From contig NMRA01000249.1 of the NCBI GenBank assembly GCA_002633005.1, forward strand, positions 397,762 through 437,679: a DNA stretch of 39,918 nt, read 5' to 3'. This DNA comes from Phoronis australis. Its lineage: Eukaryota > Phoronida > Phoronidae. A program made the translations under genes and the position numbers. Under the pieces are notes generated by a model. The model did no database searches. It saw only the letters and a program-made list of their open reading frames with translations, and was not told the origin of the DNA. Below are positions 10,741-21,900 of the stretch, in pieces (positions within the stretch are counted from its first letter, which is position 1; each line of letters starts with the position of its first letter).

Positions 10741-12874
10741 CTGAAACTCTTTAAATTTTATCCGTTCGTATTGGAGGTTTGTATATCTTTGTTTTCGAAC
10801 TTGGAAACCCTGGATATTAATTTGCTTCCAGCCCTCCGGTGCCTCTCCTTGAAAACTACCGTGTACAATACATTTACGTCTGTCAGAACAAATCAACTAA
10901 TGACAACACTATATTCGATATATATCAGTAATGTCCATGGCGTTATGCGACAACACATATGTACGTTTCAAAAGTAAATCAATTATGTCATTAAAAACTC
11001 GAATTAAAGTAAAACCATTATCGCGCCAGCGTATGGCCATCCTACGTTTACACTTGGCAATTATGCTCCATTTAATTTTGCAACGCGTGCGCTTTGAAAC
11101 AGGTGAGTTATACAACTGGTACGAAGCAATGTTCTGTTCACGTCAACATTGTCTGAAGACAGGTCAAGCTCTTCGATTAGTGTTCTCTTCTTAAGTGCCT
11201 TTGCCTCTATTCTAGGAGCTGTGTTGCATGTTTTTGTACAGTTTTTCCCATACATTCACAGGTGCGCACTTTAGAAAAGACGCCCACTTTGAAAAATACT
11301 AATTACTTAGAAATGAGCGCCAGCAGGCTGTGCATTTATAAATTTCATCAGATCTTAGGGCATCTTTGTTTTTTATGATCCTGAACTCGTATTTTTCTAG
11401 TGTGTGGATACTAAACACTTGATGTGCAATCTCTGTTACAGGGTGACAAGTCTACAGTTTCATTCAGCAACAATGCTTTTGAATCGAAGGAGTAACGTGA
11501 TGTCAACCAAATTTACACGAAATTCTGACATAGGACGCACTGTAAACTGGTCTACAGTATATCTACATGGGTTATGGTATTCAGTGTTTGCTCCTTTTTA
11601 CTAGAATCCGTAGATGGCACAGGGTTTTGTACATCGAGTGAATGAAGTTAGCGGCTGCGAATTACTACAGTTTAAACAACAAAGGCCTCCAGTGACGTGC
11701 AGGTGTATACTGTATTGGTAAACTCTATGCAATATTAAAATTATTCCTTACCTAAACATGAACCGAAACAGTGATTTTCAAAGACGGCTACATATGTATG
11801 TCGAATACGATAACAAATTCAACATCATTGCTTTGATGGTTTTAATCATACTAGCACTCTCCCCTCCTGAAACGTCATCGGCATGTCACTTGAGAGATCA
11901 AAGTAGTATTTAACGAAAAGCACTCACTCACTTTGTAATACAACGAATCCTGTGATTTGTGAATAGTCGTTCTCACAATTGCCGTGTGACTTTCCTAAAG
12001 GGCTAAGTACGCTGGTCAGTTTAGGAGAGTTTGATAGAAGTGTTCACTGAAGCTCGCCATCAAATTTCGAGGGCTGTCGATGGTCACAGGCGTTTTATTT
12101 TCTATGAGAAAGCAAGATGAAATAAAGGAATTTACTAATGGGTAAAATAGCCAAAGCCTAGTTAAGTAACATTTAAGCTACAAGAACTTCACTTACTACG
12201 TGTAGTAGGACACATATACAACATCGTGCGATTTGAAGGTTGCGTGATGTAAATTCGTAAATTAAACCTTCGCAGATAGAATTATCTTGTGTTTTCTCCG
12301 TAAATCAAGTGTTATTTTGGAATAGAAGACGTTTTCATGCCTTTGGCACGAGTTACGGTTTGTCTACTCTTTTAAATATGAGATTATCTAAACATATAGT
12401 ATCTGTTGCAAATTTGATGTATAACTTCAAAAATTTCTTTGTGGCTGGCAATTTAGTTGATAGATTAGAGGTTGAAATCTGACTTTTTCCCTGTATAGTA
12501 AGACGACTAAATGTAAAGTACTGCAAAAATAAGCGAATGAAACTGGCGAGGTCACCGGTTTCAATTTCATTTAGCGTAATTTTACCATGCTGGCAATCGG
12601 TGGTTTCAAATAAACTCTCAAAATGTAGCGGACTTTGTCATTTTTGGCTTAAGGTGACAATAAAATACACGCAACAAATCTCATGTGTTTACAGTCTTAC
12701 GACACTGTATGCATTTGCATGTTCTTACTATGTATAGGTTATACAACGTACGTGTTTGTACCAGTGGTTATAATATCGAGATTCGTGAAAAATGTTTATA
12801 CCACAATATTAGCGTCGAATGGCAGATACAACCGTTTAATAACCCATTAAGTTTCCTGACCATTGAGATAATAT
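10741..12874. other. Intergenic or 3' flank, no gene recognised
   Basis: AT-rich sequence after the SLC6 tail exon. Open frames are short and show no family motif on either strand. It may include 3' UTR or further SLC6 tail intron if the donor at 10705 is used. Confidence 0.4.
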
Positions 12875-12965
12875 TTTGGCGGAAAACAAATGCCGGATTC
12901 GAACCAGGGCCACAAGCTTTGCGAGTCGCCGACTTTACCACTACACCACTCAGCGGCTGACTTCA
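12875..12965 (-). repeat. tRNA-derived SINE head (tRNA pseudogene-like)
   Basis: On the minus strand TGGTGTAGTGGTAAAGTCGG (box A region), then GACTCGCAAAGC at the anticodon arm, then CTGGTTCGAATCCGG (box B, T arm). The acceptor stem does not close, so this is not a functional tRNA. The anticodon loop resembles tRNA-Ala/Cys-derived SINEs. Confidence 0.55.
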
Positions 12966-13492
12966 TCGATTGTGAAAACAGATTACTTAACTGAGCACGC
13001 GCAACAATCGCATGTTCAGCAAAGGGCATTGCACCGAAATTTATACGCTATAAAAAATAAGACGCATAATTTCCATAAAAACGATACTTTAATTCAGTGA
13101 AATTTTTCTCTCGTGCTCACTCACTTGTAAATCAACGATCTGTAGGTGCCGTGTCGTCGCGATCCTTTGACTTGAACATTATAGTCAGTTCATAGTGGTA
13201 ACCTACTTTAGCAGACGATATATTCCCGGTCGAAGCTTAGCGTGACAAAAATGTGTAGTAAGCTATAAAAGTTGCTAAACCTTAATTTATAGATTCACTT
13301 TATTTCTATTTTGTTTTATTTTTCAATTGGTTTTGAGTAAAAGCATTATTTGACAAAAAATATCTCGGCTTTTCTTAAATGTCTTGACCTTCGACCCCGG
13401 GCCTCTGACATAGAAAGTAGTTACAAAGCCGGGGCGAGTCGAGAAAGGTAGATCGATTCATTGCAATGTTTCTCATTCAGTATTCGGAATAA

Positions 13493-13656
13493 ATAGATTA
13501 TTACATGTTCTCAGTCGTTATCCCCGTTATCTAGAGCCCTCGTGGATTTTGTAGATTTATCACCCACGGGGCTAACGTCCCTCGGGCGATAATTCTCCAA
13601 AATCCACTCGGGCTCTAGATAACTGGGGATAACGACTTTGCCATGTAATAATCTAT
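13493..13656. repeat. 164-bp near-perfect foldback element
   Basis: Two arms of about 80 bases form an almost complete palindrome with a centre near 13574. Shared blocks are ATAGATTATTACATG, GTCGTTATCCCC, GTTATCTAGAGCCC and GTGGATTTTG, with scattered mismatches. There is no coding content, and the sequence 5' and 3' is unrelated. Likely a miniature inverted-repeat transposon. Confidence 0.8.
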
Positions 13657-13797
13657 ATGTATAGCACAAACTAAACTGCAATGATAAACGAAGTGAAGCT
13701 GTATTCATTGACAACTCGTAAACGTGAAAACAAAAAATTCTGCAAATATTTGACCTTTGCACTGATGACCTAACACGCTGACTGACTTAGCACGCAT

Positions 13798-14512
13798 TAG
13801 ACCGGCACTAGTCCAGAGCACTTAGCGTAGATGAACGAGGTACCAACATCTGACCACGGGAGCATTTAAAATCCACCTCAGTATGTACAGAAATGGACGT
13901 CTGCCGTTGTCTGCACTTTGGGTGTGACCCTGGGGGCCTTACAAAGAGCCCAAAAATGAGCTAGACTAGATATTCGAGGTACCAACCAAAAATGATTTAA
14001 AACGAACAATAGTACCACACTGAACACCGAATGACCTATGACAGACAAATTGCACTCTGGAATAGGTCCGGCAGAAACCAAAAAAGGACGCCCCAAAAAT
14101 GAGCTAGCACATACATTCGAGGTACCACACAAAACCAATTCAATGTGATTCAATACATGTCACATATCACTAAAACCCCTATGACCGACAAAATACACTC
14201 TGGGTTGTGGCCGGCAGAAACCCCCCAAAAATCTCAACCATGGTAAGCCACCAAAAATTTGAGCTAGACTAGATTTTCGAGGTACCGGCCAAAACTGATT
14301 TTAAACGAACAGTACCGCACTGAACACCAAATGACCCATGACAGACAATTTGCTCTCTTGAATGGGACCGGCAGAAACCAAAAAAGGACCCTCCAAAAAT
14401 GAGCTAGAAATTACATTCTAGGTACCACACAAAACCAATTCCATATATGATTCAATACATGTCACAGATCACTAAATGCCCTATGACAGACAAATCACAC
14501 TCTGGATTGGGC
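13798..14512. repeat. Left inverted-repeat arm of composite element
   Basis: GGTACC anchors at 13978, 14121, 14281 and 14421 show a 300-base period made of two half-units. The arm stops abruptly at about 14512, where the pseudogene block begins. Confidence 0.7.
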
Positions 14513-14861
14513 CAGATTCTTCACTGCTAATCCAGCTTGATTCGGGCTCGCTTGTTTCGTCATAGCCCATTTCCTTTACCTCTTGATCGGCTTGATTTTC
14601 TTGTAAAAGACCAGCACCTTCAAAAACGACATCAGGAATGGCAGATCCACAGAACCATTCGGGAGTATAGAATTCATCTTGTACCTTCCAACCGCAGCTA
14701 AGAGGATCCAAACCGTTTCCCGGATCGGCCGAATCCACTTGGTCTCAGAGCAAGGCAACATAATGGGCTCGCTTGAGCTTGTTCAATAGTGTCTATCGGC
14801 AAGGAGGAAGCAATGCGCAGTCAATCTTCTTGATGTTTGACATCGGAGAAAATTTTATTGA
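14481..14861 (-). pseudogene. Decayed transposon ORF fragment (LPP..KRAHY..GW family)
   Basis: Reading the minus strand from about 14855 gives LPP, then KLKRAHYVALL, a stop where Trp is expected, then GLDPLSCGWKVQDEFYTPEW, then CGSAIPDVV. This order (LPPT, RAxYQAxxW, GWxxEDGxLxPxW, PPAPE) is what I recall from large repeat-encoded proteins of cnidarians, echinoderms and fish that end in a Cys-rich tail. The Cys-rich block is absent here and replaced by an acidic stretch. At least two stops interrupt it. Similarity is by eye and the function of the family is not known to me. Confidence 0.4.
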
Positions 14862-14862
14862 N

Positions 14863-15208
14863 ATTCTTCACTGCTAATCCAGCTTGATTCGGGCTCGCTT
14901 GTTTCGTCATAGCCCATTTCCTTTACCTCTTGATCGGCTTGATTTTCTTGTAAAAGACCAGCACCTTCAAAAACGACATCAGGAATGGCAGATCCACATA
15001 ACCATTCGGGAGTATAGAATCCATCTTGTACCTTCCAACCGCAGCTAAGAGGATCCAAACCGTTTCCCGGATCGGCCGAATCCACTTGGTCTCAGAGCAA
15101 GGCAACATAATGGGCTCGTTTGAGCTTGTTCAATAGTGTTTATCGGCAAGGAGGAAGCAATGCGCAGTCAATCTTCTTGATGTTTGACATCGGAGAAAAT
15201 TTTATTGA
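14863..15208 (-). pseudogene. Second copy of the decayed ORF fragment (across the N)
   Basis: Base-for-base copy of 14516-14861 (346 bases, no indels, about four substitutions visible), starting immediately after the N at 14862. It most likely reflects two haplotypes or overlapping contig ends placed in tandem rather than a real duplication. Confidence 0.6.
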
Positions 15209-15253
15209 TGAGGGACCAACTGTCTAAACGCTGACAAACAAAAACACAAATCC

Positions 15254-15507
15254 CATGCGCGCACCCAGCCTCTAGTTTTGGGGGCTCTAATTTGTGACCA
15301 AGTGGACCTTTTGCTAACAGAAAAGCTGGAGGACTAAAAAAAACGGGGTACCACCTTCAGTACTGTGAACTGTGCGTCTGCGCCTTTTAAGTGGACTTTT
15401 GTCTCGTCTCCACGTAGTGTTTATTTCTCTGAGGCGGACCTTTTTGCCCACTTCGCCAAATGGAGGGGCTCGTTCGAGCTCCCCGAGCCCCCCTGGGTGT
15501 GCGCATG
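15254..15507. mobile_element. 254-bp element with TIR CATGCGCGCACCCAG
   Basis: The left end CATGCGCGCACCCAG and right end CTGGGTGTGCGCATG are inverted copies with one mismatch. The interior matches 5651-5860, and a left-end fragment occurs near 655. It has no ORF and is nested in the composite element. A non-autonomous DNA element is the likely class. Confidence 0.65.
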
Positions 15508-16317
15508 AAATCTCAACACCATTTACTGATTTTTGACGTGAAACTGGGCATTTTGGTTTAACACTCTGAAAACATTTGAAATTATTTTCGTTGCTTTTAT
15601 GAACTATATTTTATCAATTACAGTTATTACCTTGTTCATTTTTCCGGCCATCTCTATTAATCTTTGACTCCTCCCTTCATTAAATAAGAGGCATATGTCT
15701 TCTAACTTTCTTCCGTCTGGGGCATCTGTACGCTTATTAACTCTGAGAAGAAGCTGATAAGTGTCCCAGATGAGTCTTTCATCAGGATTTCCAGAGGCCT
15801 CACTTTCCCTGTCCTAAACAGTGCTGCTGTGACGTCATACCCTGTCATTGTATGCACTTTTCAGGCAATGCTGCAGCGAGACCCCTTGTTACCGAAACGC
15901 ATCGTTGTTTATATATTTATTTAAATAGCATTGGAACTCCACCGCGTGGCTGCGCACCAAATTAGGGGTGATTTGTATTTTATCACGGAAGACATTATGT
16001 CGGCCATCGACAAATGACTCCGCGAAACTAAAACATTGCAAACACTATATACTACACTGAATTTCGACATCATGTAAAAATTTCTTCAAAAAGTTACAAC
16101 TAGGCGAGTAAACTGTCTTACATCTTGACACCCGTCTGCTTTTTGCTTGTAGTGATCATGAGAGTAAACACAGGCTTTAGTGAACGAAACTTTTTTATAA
16201 TTAGTTTTTGTTTTCTGTGGTCCCGCTTTTTGCAGTTAACTTAATAAATACACCACTTTTGTAACCAATTGTGTATTTCGATTTTTGTGGTGCAATTTTT
16301 AACATCTTGTTGTCTAG
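15508..16317. other. Interior of composite element, nothing recognised
   Basis: AT-rich spacer between the nested TIR element and the right arm. Neither strand shows a frame with a recognisable motif. Confidence 0.4.
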
Positions 16318-17548
16318 TTGTTTGGATTTCCCACCCGAGTACATGAACTAGAAGGGGAAAGCTGCATGGACGATTATACCTCCATTTTTAAGGTCCTTTC
16401 TGGGATTTTGGCCCACTATTTCCGAGTAAACTTTGTTTTTCATTGGGTGTCCAGTGCAGCACGATTGTTGGTTTTAAATCAGTTTAAGAAGATACCATGA
16501 AAATCTAACTGCCTCAAAGTTTTGATAGCATACATTGTGGTTGAGATTTTTGAGGGGTTCTGCCAGGCACAATCCAGAATGTATTTTGTCTGCCGGTCAT
16601 AGGGCATTTAGTGACCTGTGACATGTATTGAATCTCATGCAATTGTTTTTTGTGGTACCTCGAATGTACGTGCTAGCTCATTTTTGGGGGGTCTTTTTTG
16701 GTTTCTGCTGGACCCATTCCAGAGTGAAGTTTGTCAGTCATGGGTCAATGTTCAGTGCGATACTATTGTTAGTTTTAAATCAGTTTTGGCCAGTACCTCG
16801 AAAATCTAGTCTAGATTAAATTTTGATGGCATACCGTGCTTGAGGTTTTTTGGGGGTTTCTGACGTGCACAATCCAGAGTGTATTTTGTCTGTCAAAGGG
16901 GTTTTAGTGATCTTCGACAGGTATTGAATCATATGGAATTGGTTTTGTGTGGTACCTCGAATGTACCTTTTTTGGTTTCTGCCGGACCCATTCCAGAGTG
17001 CAATTTGTCTGTCATGGGTCATTTGGTGTTCAGTGCGGTACTATTGTTCGTTTTAAATCAGTTTTGGGCGGTGCATCGAAAATCTAGTCTAGCTCAAATT
17101 TTTGATGGCATAACGTGGTTGAGATTTTTGGGGGTTTCTGACGTGCACAATCCAGAGTGTAATTTGTCTGTCATAGGGCATTTAGTGATTTGTGACATGT
17201 ATTGAATCATACGGAATTGGTTTTGTGTGGTACCTCGAATGTATGTGCTAGCTCATTTTTGGGGGTCCTTTTTTGGTTCTTCCGGACCTATTCCAGAGTG
17301 CAATTTGTCTGTCATGGGTCATTGCAGTACTATTGTTCGTTTTAAATCAGTTTTGTTTGGTATCTCCAATATCTAGTCTAGCTCATTTTTGGGCTCTTAG
17401 TAAGGGCTCCAGGGGTCACACCCAGAGTGCAGACAACGGCAGACCTCCATTTCTGTACATACTGAGGTGAAATTCAAATGCTCCCGTGGTCAGATGTTGG
17501 TACCTCGTTCATCTATGCTACATGTAAGTACTCTGGGCTGCCGGTCTA
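16318..17548. repeat. Right inverted-repeat arm of composite element
   Basis: GGTACCTCGAAT anchors at 16654, 16951 and 17229 (spacing 297 and 278) are the reverse complement of the left-arm units. The stretch 16318-16550 is a more diverged unit. Short open frames here are repeat translations. Confidence 0.7.
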
Positions 17549-17911
17549 CATCATGCAGTGATATTAGCCAGTTACACGTCACGATACACGTACATGCTGG
17601 ACACAGTTCATTGATCTGCGGATCATTTTCTTTACAAAATTCGTTGATAAATCATTTTCAACCTACTTCATATTTAAATCGCTGCTATATGTGGAGATTC
17701 TAACTAATTTGGCCAAGCAGGGCACAGAAGTAAAGAATTAGTCTCCAAGTTCTACTTTAAACGTGGTACAATTCCATAGACCGCAAGACATTAGCTACAT
17801 TTGCTGCGAAAAAGATTCTCCTTCTGGAACAGAAACACTGAATCCAATGTTTTATTTATTTCAACATTTCAACTTCACCGACCAATGTATCTTTTGCCTT
17901 TATGCTGGATC

Positions 17912-17959
17912 AGACTAGTATACTCGTGAAAGCGAGTGTTCACGACTTGTTAGTCTAGG
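17912..17959. repeat. Hairpin at the 3' edge of the gypsy remnant
   Basis: AGACTA, TCGTGAA, a short loop, TTCACGA, TAGTCT: inverted halves with few mismatches. It starts where the RNase H similarity stops. Confidence 0.45.
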
Positions 17960-18290
17960 AGGCGCAGCATCGATTGGCTTTTTTGATATCGATACTAGTG
18001 GTCTGTTGTCTGTCTCCACAAATACTTCCCACCATAAACATAATGGTGAAATCGTTTGCCTCTAAGCAATATTGCAAGCATTTCCTTTTCAATCTGTGTG
18101 TAGTTGATCTCGGCTTGTTTAAGTGCCTTTGATGCATACGCATCTGGTTTTGTTTCCCGTAAAAGTGTCGCACCTAAACCAAATTTTGAGGCAACAATTT
18201 GAAGAGTCAGAGTATTTTTTGGAATGAAAAACGCAAGCAAGGCTGTCTTAGTGAGCATTTGCTTACCTCCATCAAATGAATTTTGCTGTT
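17950..18290 (-). pseudogene. Ty3/gypsy retrotransposon remnant (RT end / RNase H)
   Basis: On the minus strand: MLTKTALLAFF, TLQIVASKFGLGATLL, AYASKALKQAE, YTQIEKEMLAI, FHHYVYG and then, after a one-base frameshift, a block ending KKPIDAAPPRL. This is the standard order of the Ty3/gypsy RT-RNase H junction and RNase H domain. The catalytic Asp usually found in the VDAS motif is lost (IVAS), and a stop and a frameshift are present. Both ends are truncated; no integrase, protease or LTR is visible nearby. It lies upstream of the secreted-protein gene and is dead. Confidence 0.85.
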
Positions 18291-18334
18291 GGTTGCAACA
18301 GACACTGGGCCAGTAATGTCAGCCACTCTCTGTT

Positions 18335-18400
18335 CTCGCTGGTTCACTGCATGCCGCTAGGTGCTGGCTATCAGCTAGCGGCACGCAGGTAACCAGGGAG
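18335..18400. repeat. Long hairpin with 26-bp imperfect stem
   Basis: CTGGTTCACTGCATGCCGCT pairs with AGCGGCACGCAGGTAACCAG around a short loop at 18361-18374, with three or four mismatches. It lies just 5' of the gypsy remnant in that element's orientation. Confidence 0.5.
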
Positions 18401-18532
18401 CTTTCTGTTTTTACTCACCAGACTTCAGCTAGAGCAGATTCGCGTGTAGGTATGTCTTATGGAAAAGTCACCTAGCGACGTAATAAGATTATGAAATATG
18501 TAAAACGCGCACAGATACCTCTATTGCCACAG

Positions 18533-18630
18533 GTCGTGGGTCGACGGGGTCTTGGGTCGTGGATGGTGAGTCGATGGGTTGTGGGTAGAGGGACTCGTGA
18601 GTAGAGGGGTATGGGTGTCGAGGGGGTTTC
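18533..18630 (+). repeat. G-rich degenerate repeat
   Basis: Alternating GGGTCG, GTGGGT and AGAGGG words on the plus strand, with many GGG runs, so G-quadruplex potential exists. It lies about 230 bases upstream of the first exon of the secreted-protein gene. Confidence 0.5.
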
Positions 18631-18860
18631 AGAATAATCCCTCGTTGGGACATTGCCAGGTTAAATGAATTTTGGATAAGATTTGGCAGTGGTATTTCTT
18701 TGTATTTGGGATAACCTACAGTAGCTACGCCACTCTCATTGTACATGTACATGTACGTTTTGTGAATATATTATGCTTGGATGCCAACACGAGCCTTGAA
18801 CTCACGCGGCTGTGTTGCAAGCATTCAAAACGCGTCCATTGTTCTTCTTCCATCGCAGTA

Positions 18861-18936
18861 ATGCAGGCATGTGTAATTTTATTGACCTTCTGTGGTAGTC
18901 TTTCTTGCTTGTGTATTTTGGTTAACAGAACACACG
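18861..18936 (+). CDS. Secreted-protein gene exon 1: signal peptide
   Basis: ATG at 18861, then MQACVILLTFCGSLSCLCIL, a classic hydrophobic signal sequence, then VNRTH. Donor cg|gtgagtaa is close to consensus and leaves one base of the next codon. No upstream promoter can be shown. Confidence 0.65.
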
Positions 18937-21900
18937 GTGAGTAATGTCTGATGCAGTAAACTGGCTAGTTGTGATTGACTTAACGGAAAGACTGAGAACA
19001 ATGCGGTTTAAAAATGTCAATTTAATAGAAGCACCGTTTTCCAATTGAACGTCATTTTCTTACATCATTCTCCCGCTTTTGTAACGAAGAAAAGTCATAC
19101 GGCGATTTCAAAACAATATCCTCTCGACACCTCATCAGCTACATGAAGTCAATCGTCTAAATACAGCTAAAGCTAGATACCACCGCCCCGACAGATCACG
19201 AAATTGCACACAGCCCGGGTAGTTCTGCTCGTCACATAGCCGTGACACTTGTAGAGCCAAGGGCTGGCGAGGTTACATGCAAAATCGGGAGGTCAAGCGA
19301 CTCACTTTACCCGTTACAGCCGTTAAAGTAAAAGCATTCTTACATGTATAAACGTCATTTCCTTAGATTTTTCTCCGACTTTTGCAACAGAAATGTATGT
19401 TGTTGTTTTGAAAACAGTACACGCGCCATTTACTGAACTTTTGCGACACATCTCGGGAGAAGATGAAGCTTCGCAGCAGCAAAATTTATTTTGAAATTCG
19501 GTTTTCTGGTATTAAAACACTAGATAATTATAAGAAAATGAAACAAATACCGATAATTTGTTTTAACATGGCAGGTAGTCTATTTTCATTCAAAGTTTTT
19601 GGTATCACTTTATTCGAGGCAAACACACGGTTACCAGTTCAATAAAAGCAGCAAACTTGAATTTAGACGTTGAATGTCAAAGCTCTACCATATACCCGGG
19701 GGCAGAAATCACTTGAGCGTGTCTAGCTGAGGTTAAATCAACATTATTCTCAAGTGGATAAAGTTTGAGTATAATACTGGAATAAAAACTTACAAAAATT
19801 AGCGACGTTGCGTACGCATTTCACGGACTTCAGCTTGCCCTGTGAAGTTATCATGGTTATTCTGGCCAATGGGGCTATTCGGAAAATCTACAATAACTAG
19901 AGGGCGTGCGTGTACTAGTGGTTATAGATTAACAGCCTCGATTTCGCGAGCCCTTTAAATACAGCCGTGCCAACTGAATCTGAGATTGCGTAAAAAGGGT
20001 GCTTCTATGAGAGGAAGTAAGCACGACCTCATACAAAGGTAAGGTTTGTGATTATTCTAACGATTATTCCATGATTATTCTACCGATGCCTGTTAACTGA
20101 GGCACTCGCTCGATGTCGATTTCGCGGCAGTCAGTCGCCAGCCAGAGTCCGGTTAATCTTTGTATGTTGTGATATGTGATACGATACTTGACGTAGCAAT
20201 CGGGATCTTTTCGTACATCAAAGCATTATTATGGTTTGGAATGGTTTCTAAAAGTTTATCAGTGACAGTTACATTAATCAATGCTGAATGTTTATGCTCT
20301 CAACTCGATACAGGTTAATGAGTTAAGATTACAATCCAATCCCAATGGCAAAGGGTACGTGAGTGATAAATATCCATTGCATTAGACTACATGTATTTGT
20401 TTACTCCCTATCATATATCTTCTGGAAATCTATTACACGTTGATTTTGAAATCTATCAGTTTTCAGGTAACCTTTGGTTTTTAGGTTTGGAGGCACGTAC
20501 CGTGCAGAGGAGATATGCATCGCTTCTGCACCGTTCCTGAATGGACAAAAATTGGTTTTTAGCATTTGACTGCAGCTAACCAGCAAGATCTTCCCATCCA
20601 GTGCAGATCTGTTATAAAAGCCTACTTTCATTATTGGAGACAACGAACAAAGCCTTTGAAAAGGAACAGCTATTTTTAAAGTCATTTTGTTAAATTACTT
20701 ATTCAGGTCCCGAGGGGGGATTGGCATGGGGGTTGTAATATTTGATACAACTGAATGTGTGGAAATAACAGGTAATACATGTTTGGGGAAAAGAGCATGG
20801 TGAGGTAATTCTTAACCTTCACGAAGTCCCTTCAAGTTGATTTCATGAAACTGTTTTGCTACTTGTATCAATTGTAAAACTACGAAAATATATTACCTTT
20901 TCCGAATTCACAATGACTGAACAGTCTTAACTCATGCCTTGAAATGTTGCAAGTTGTTATAAGTTCAAATGACTGTCATTTTTGGGAAAATTGCATATTT
21001 GATGGTGCCTTACGATTTGTAATTACTCTTAAACAACAGAAAGATTATCCATTATTTTTAAATGACCCAAGTCTTCATATCTTCTATTAGAAGAAAAACG
21101 GTTCCCTCAACCTTAGGCTAGAAGTATGCTTGACAGACCCATGAACCTGTAAGCTGAGTTTAAAATTGCTGAAAGTATCAAAATTAAAAAGGCTTGAAAA
21201 TAAGTAACAAAGGTTTGAAGTTGTCTCAAAAAACTTGTATATTTTACAGACAAGTGATGCGTTTAAAGAATTGTTATTGGTGGGGATAAAAAATAAAGAC
21301 AGTTTTGTGCAATACTCATTATATACACTCTTGGTTTCTGAAAATAGTAAGTAATTATTTTCTTTTAGGTGAAACTGTAAACCAATCACCATATATTTTT
21401 GAAAAACAGGGATAACATTTTTGATCCAAACTAGATTATTTAATTATTCATATTTCAATATTTGTTCCAGGTTCAGTGACATTTTAAGGCCACTTCAAGC
21501 TGTATCATAGACAAGCTTTGTTACTCCGTTCTCTTCCCACAGCACTTCCACACACCAGCAGTGCTGCATGGCACAATGTGCAAGTCAGTGGCCCTGGAGA
21601 AATGTGAATCGCTTTTCACTTTGTCCAACGGTGAAATAGATGGTCAGGCGGTTGGTTTCAGTTTGTTTTTCTTGCCTGTAACAGAATAGAAATATTAGCA
21701 AATTGTAAAAGAAAAGACAAGACAAAACTACTTTTGTAAGGCAGAACATACTTGACATTTCATCTTCATGTTTATGTGTAGAAACTAATAACCTTTGTAC
21801 CCAAGTCTTATTTGATATCTGAATTAAAGTATGTGAAACAGGCTAAAAGTGATTTAACAATGTGTATTTTTCATGACACTTAAAATGTGCTTCTGCTCTC

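Larger units (their letters stand above)
13798..17548. mobile_element. 3.75-kb composite element with long terminal inverted repeats
   Basis: The outer ends are inverted copies: TAGACCGGCA at 13798 and TGCCGGTCTA ending at 17548, followed inward by GATGAACGAGGTACC and its complement. Both arms are arrays of a unit of about 300 bases containing GAGGTACC, GAGCTAGACTAGAT, GACAGACAAATTGCACTCTG and ACCGGCAGAAACC. The left arm (13798-14512) holds about two units; the right arm (about 16318-17548) holds three plus a worn one. Inside are a decayed ORF, an assembly duplication and a nested 254-bp TIR element. No transposase core is visible, so the superfamily is not assigned. Confidence 0.7.

Noticed and set aside
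12875-12965. Functional tRNA gene
   Set aside because: A and B boxes are present but the acceptor stem does not close and the T stem has mismatches.
14481-15208. Genuine tandem gene duplication
   Set aside because: Exact equal length and an N between the copies point to an assembly artefact.
19120-19142. Hammerhead ribozyme (CTGATGAGG on the minus strand)
   Set aside because: The core GAAA with a proper second stem is absent; chance match.
19862-19890. Second Penelope-like fragment (GGGGCTATTCGG shared with the remnant at 22585-23345)
   Set aside because: Only about 13 bases agree, too short to support.
20401-20685. 94-codon minus-strand frame
   Set aside because: No recognisable motif or convincing splice signals; not distinguishable from chance.
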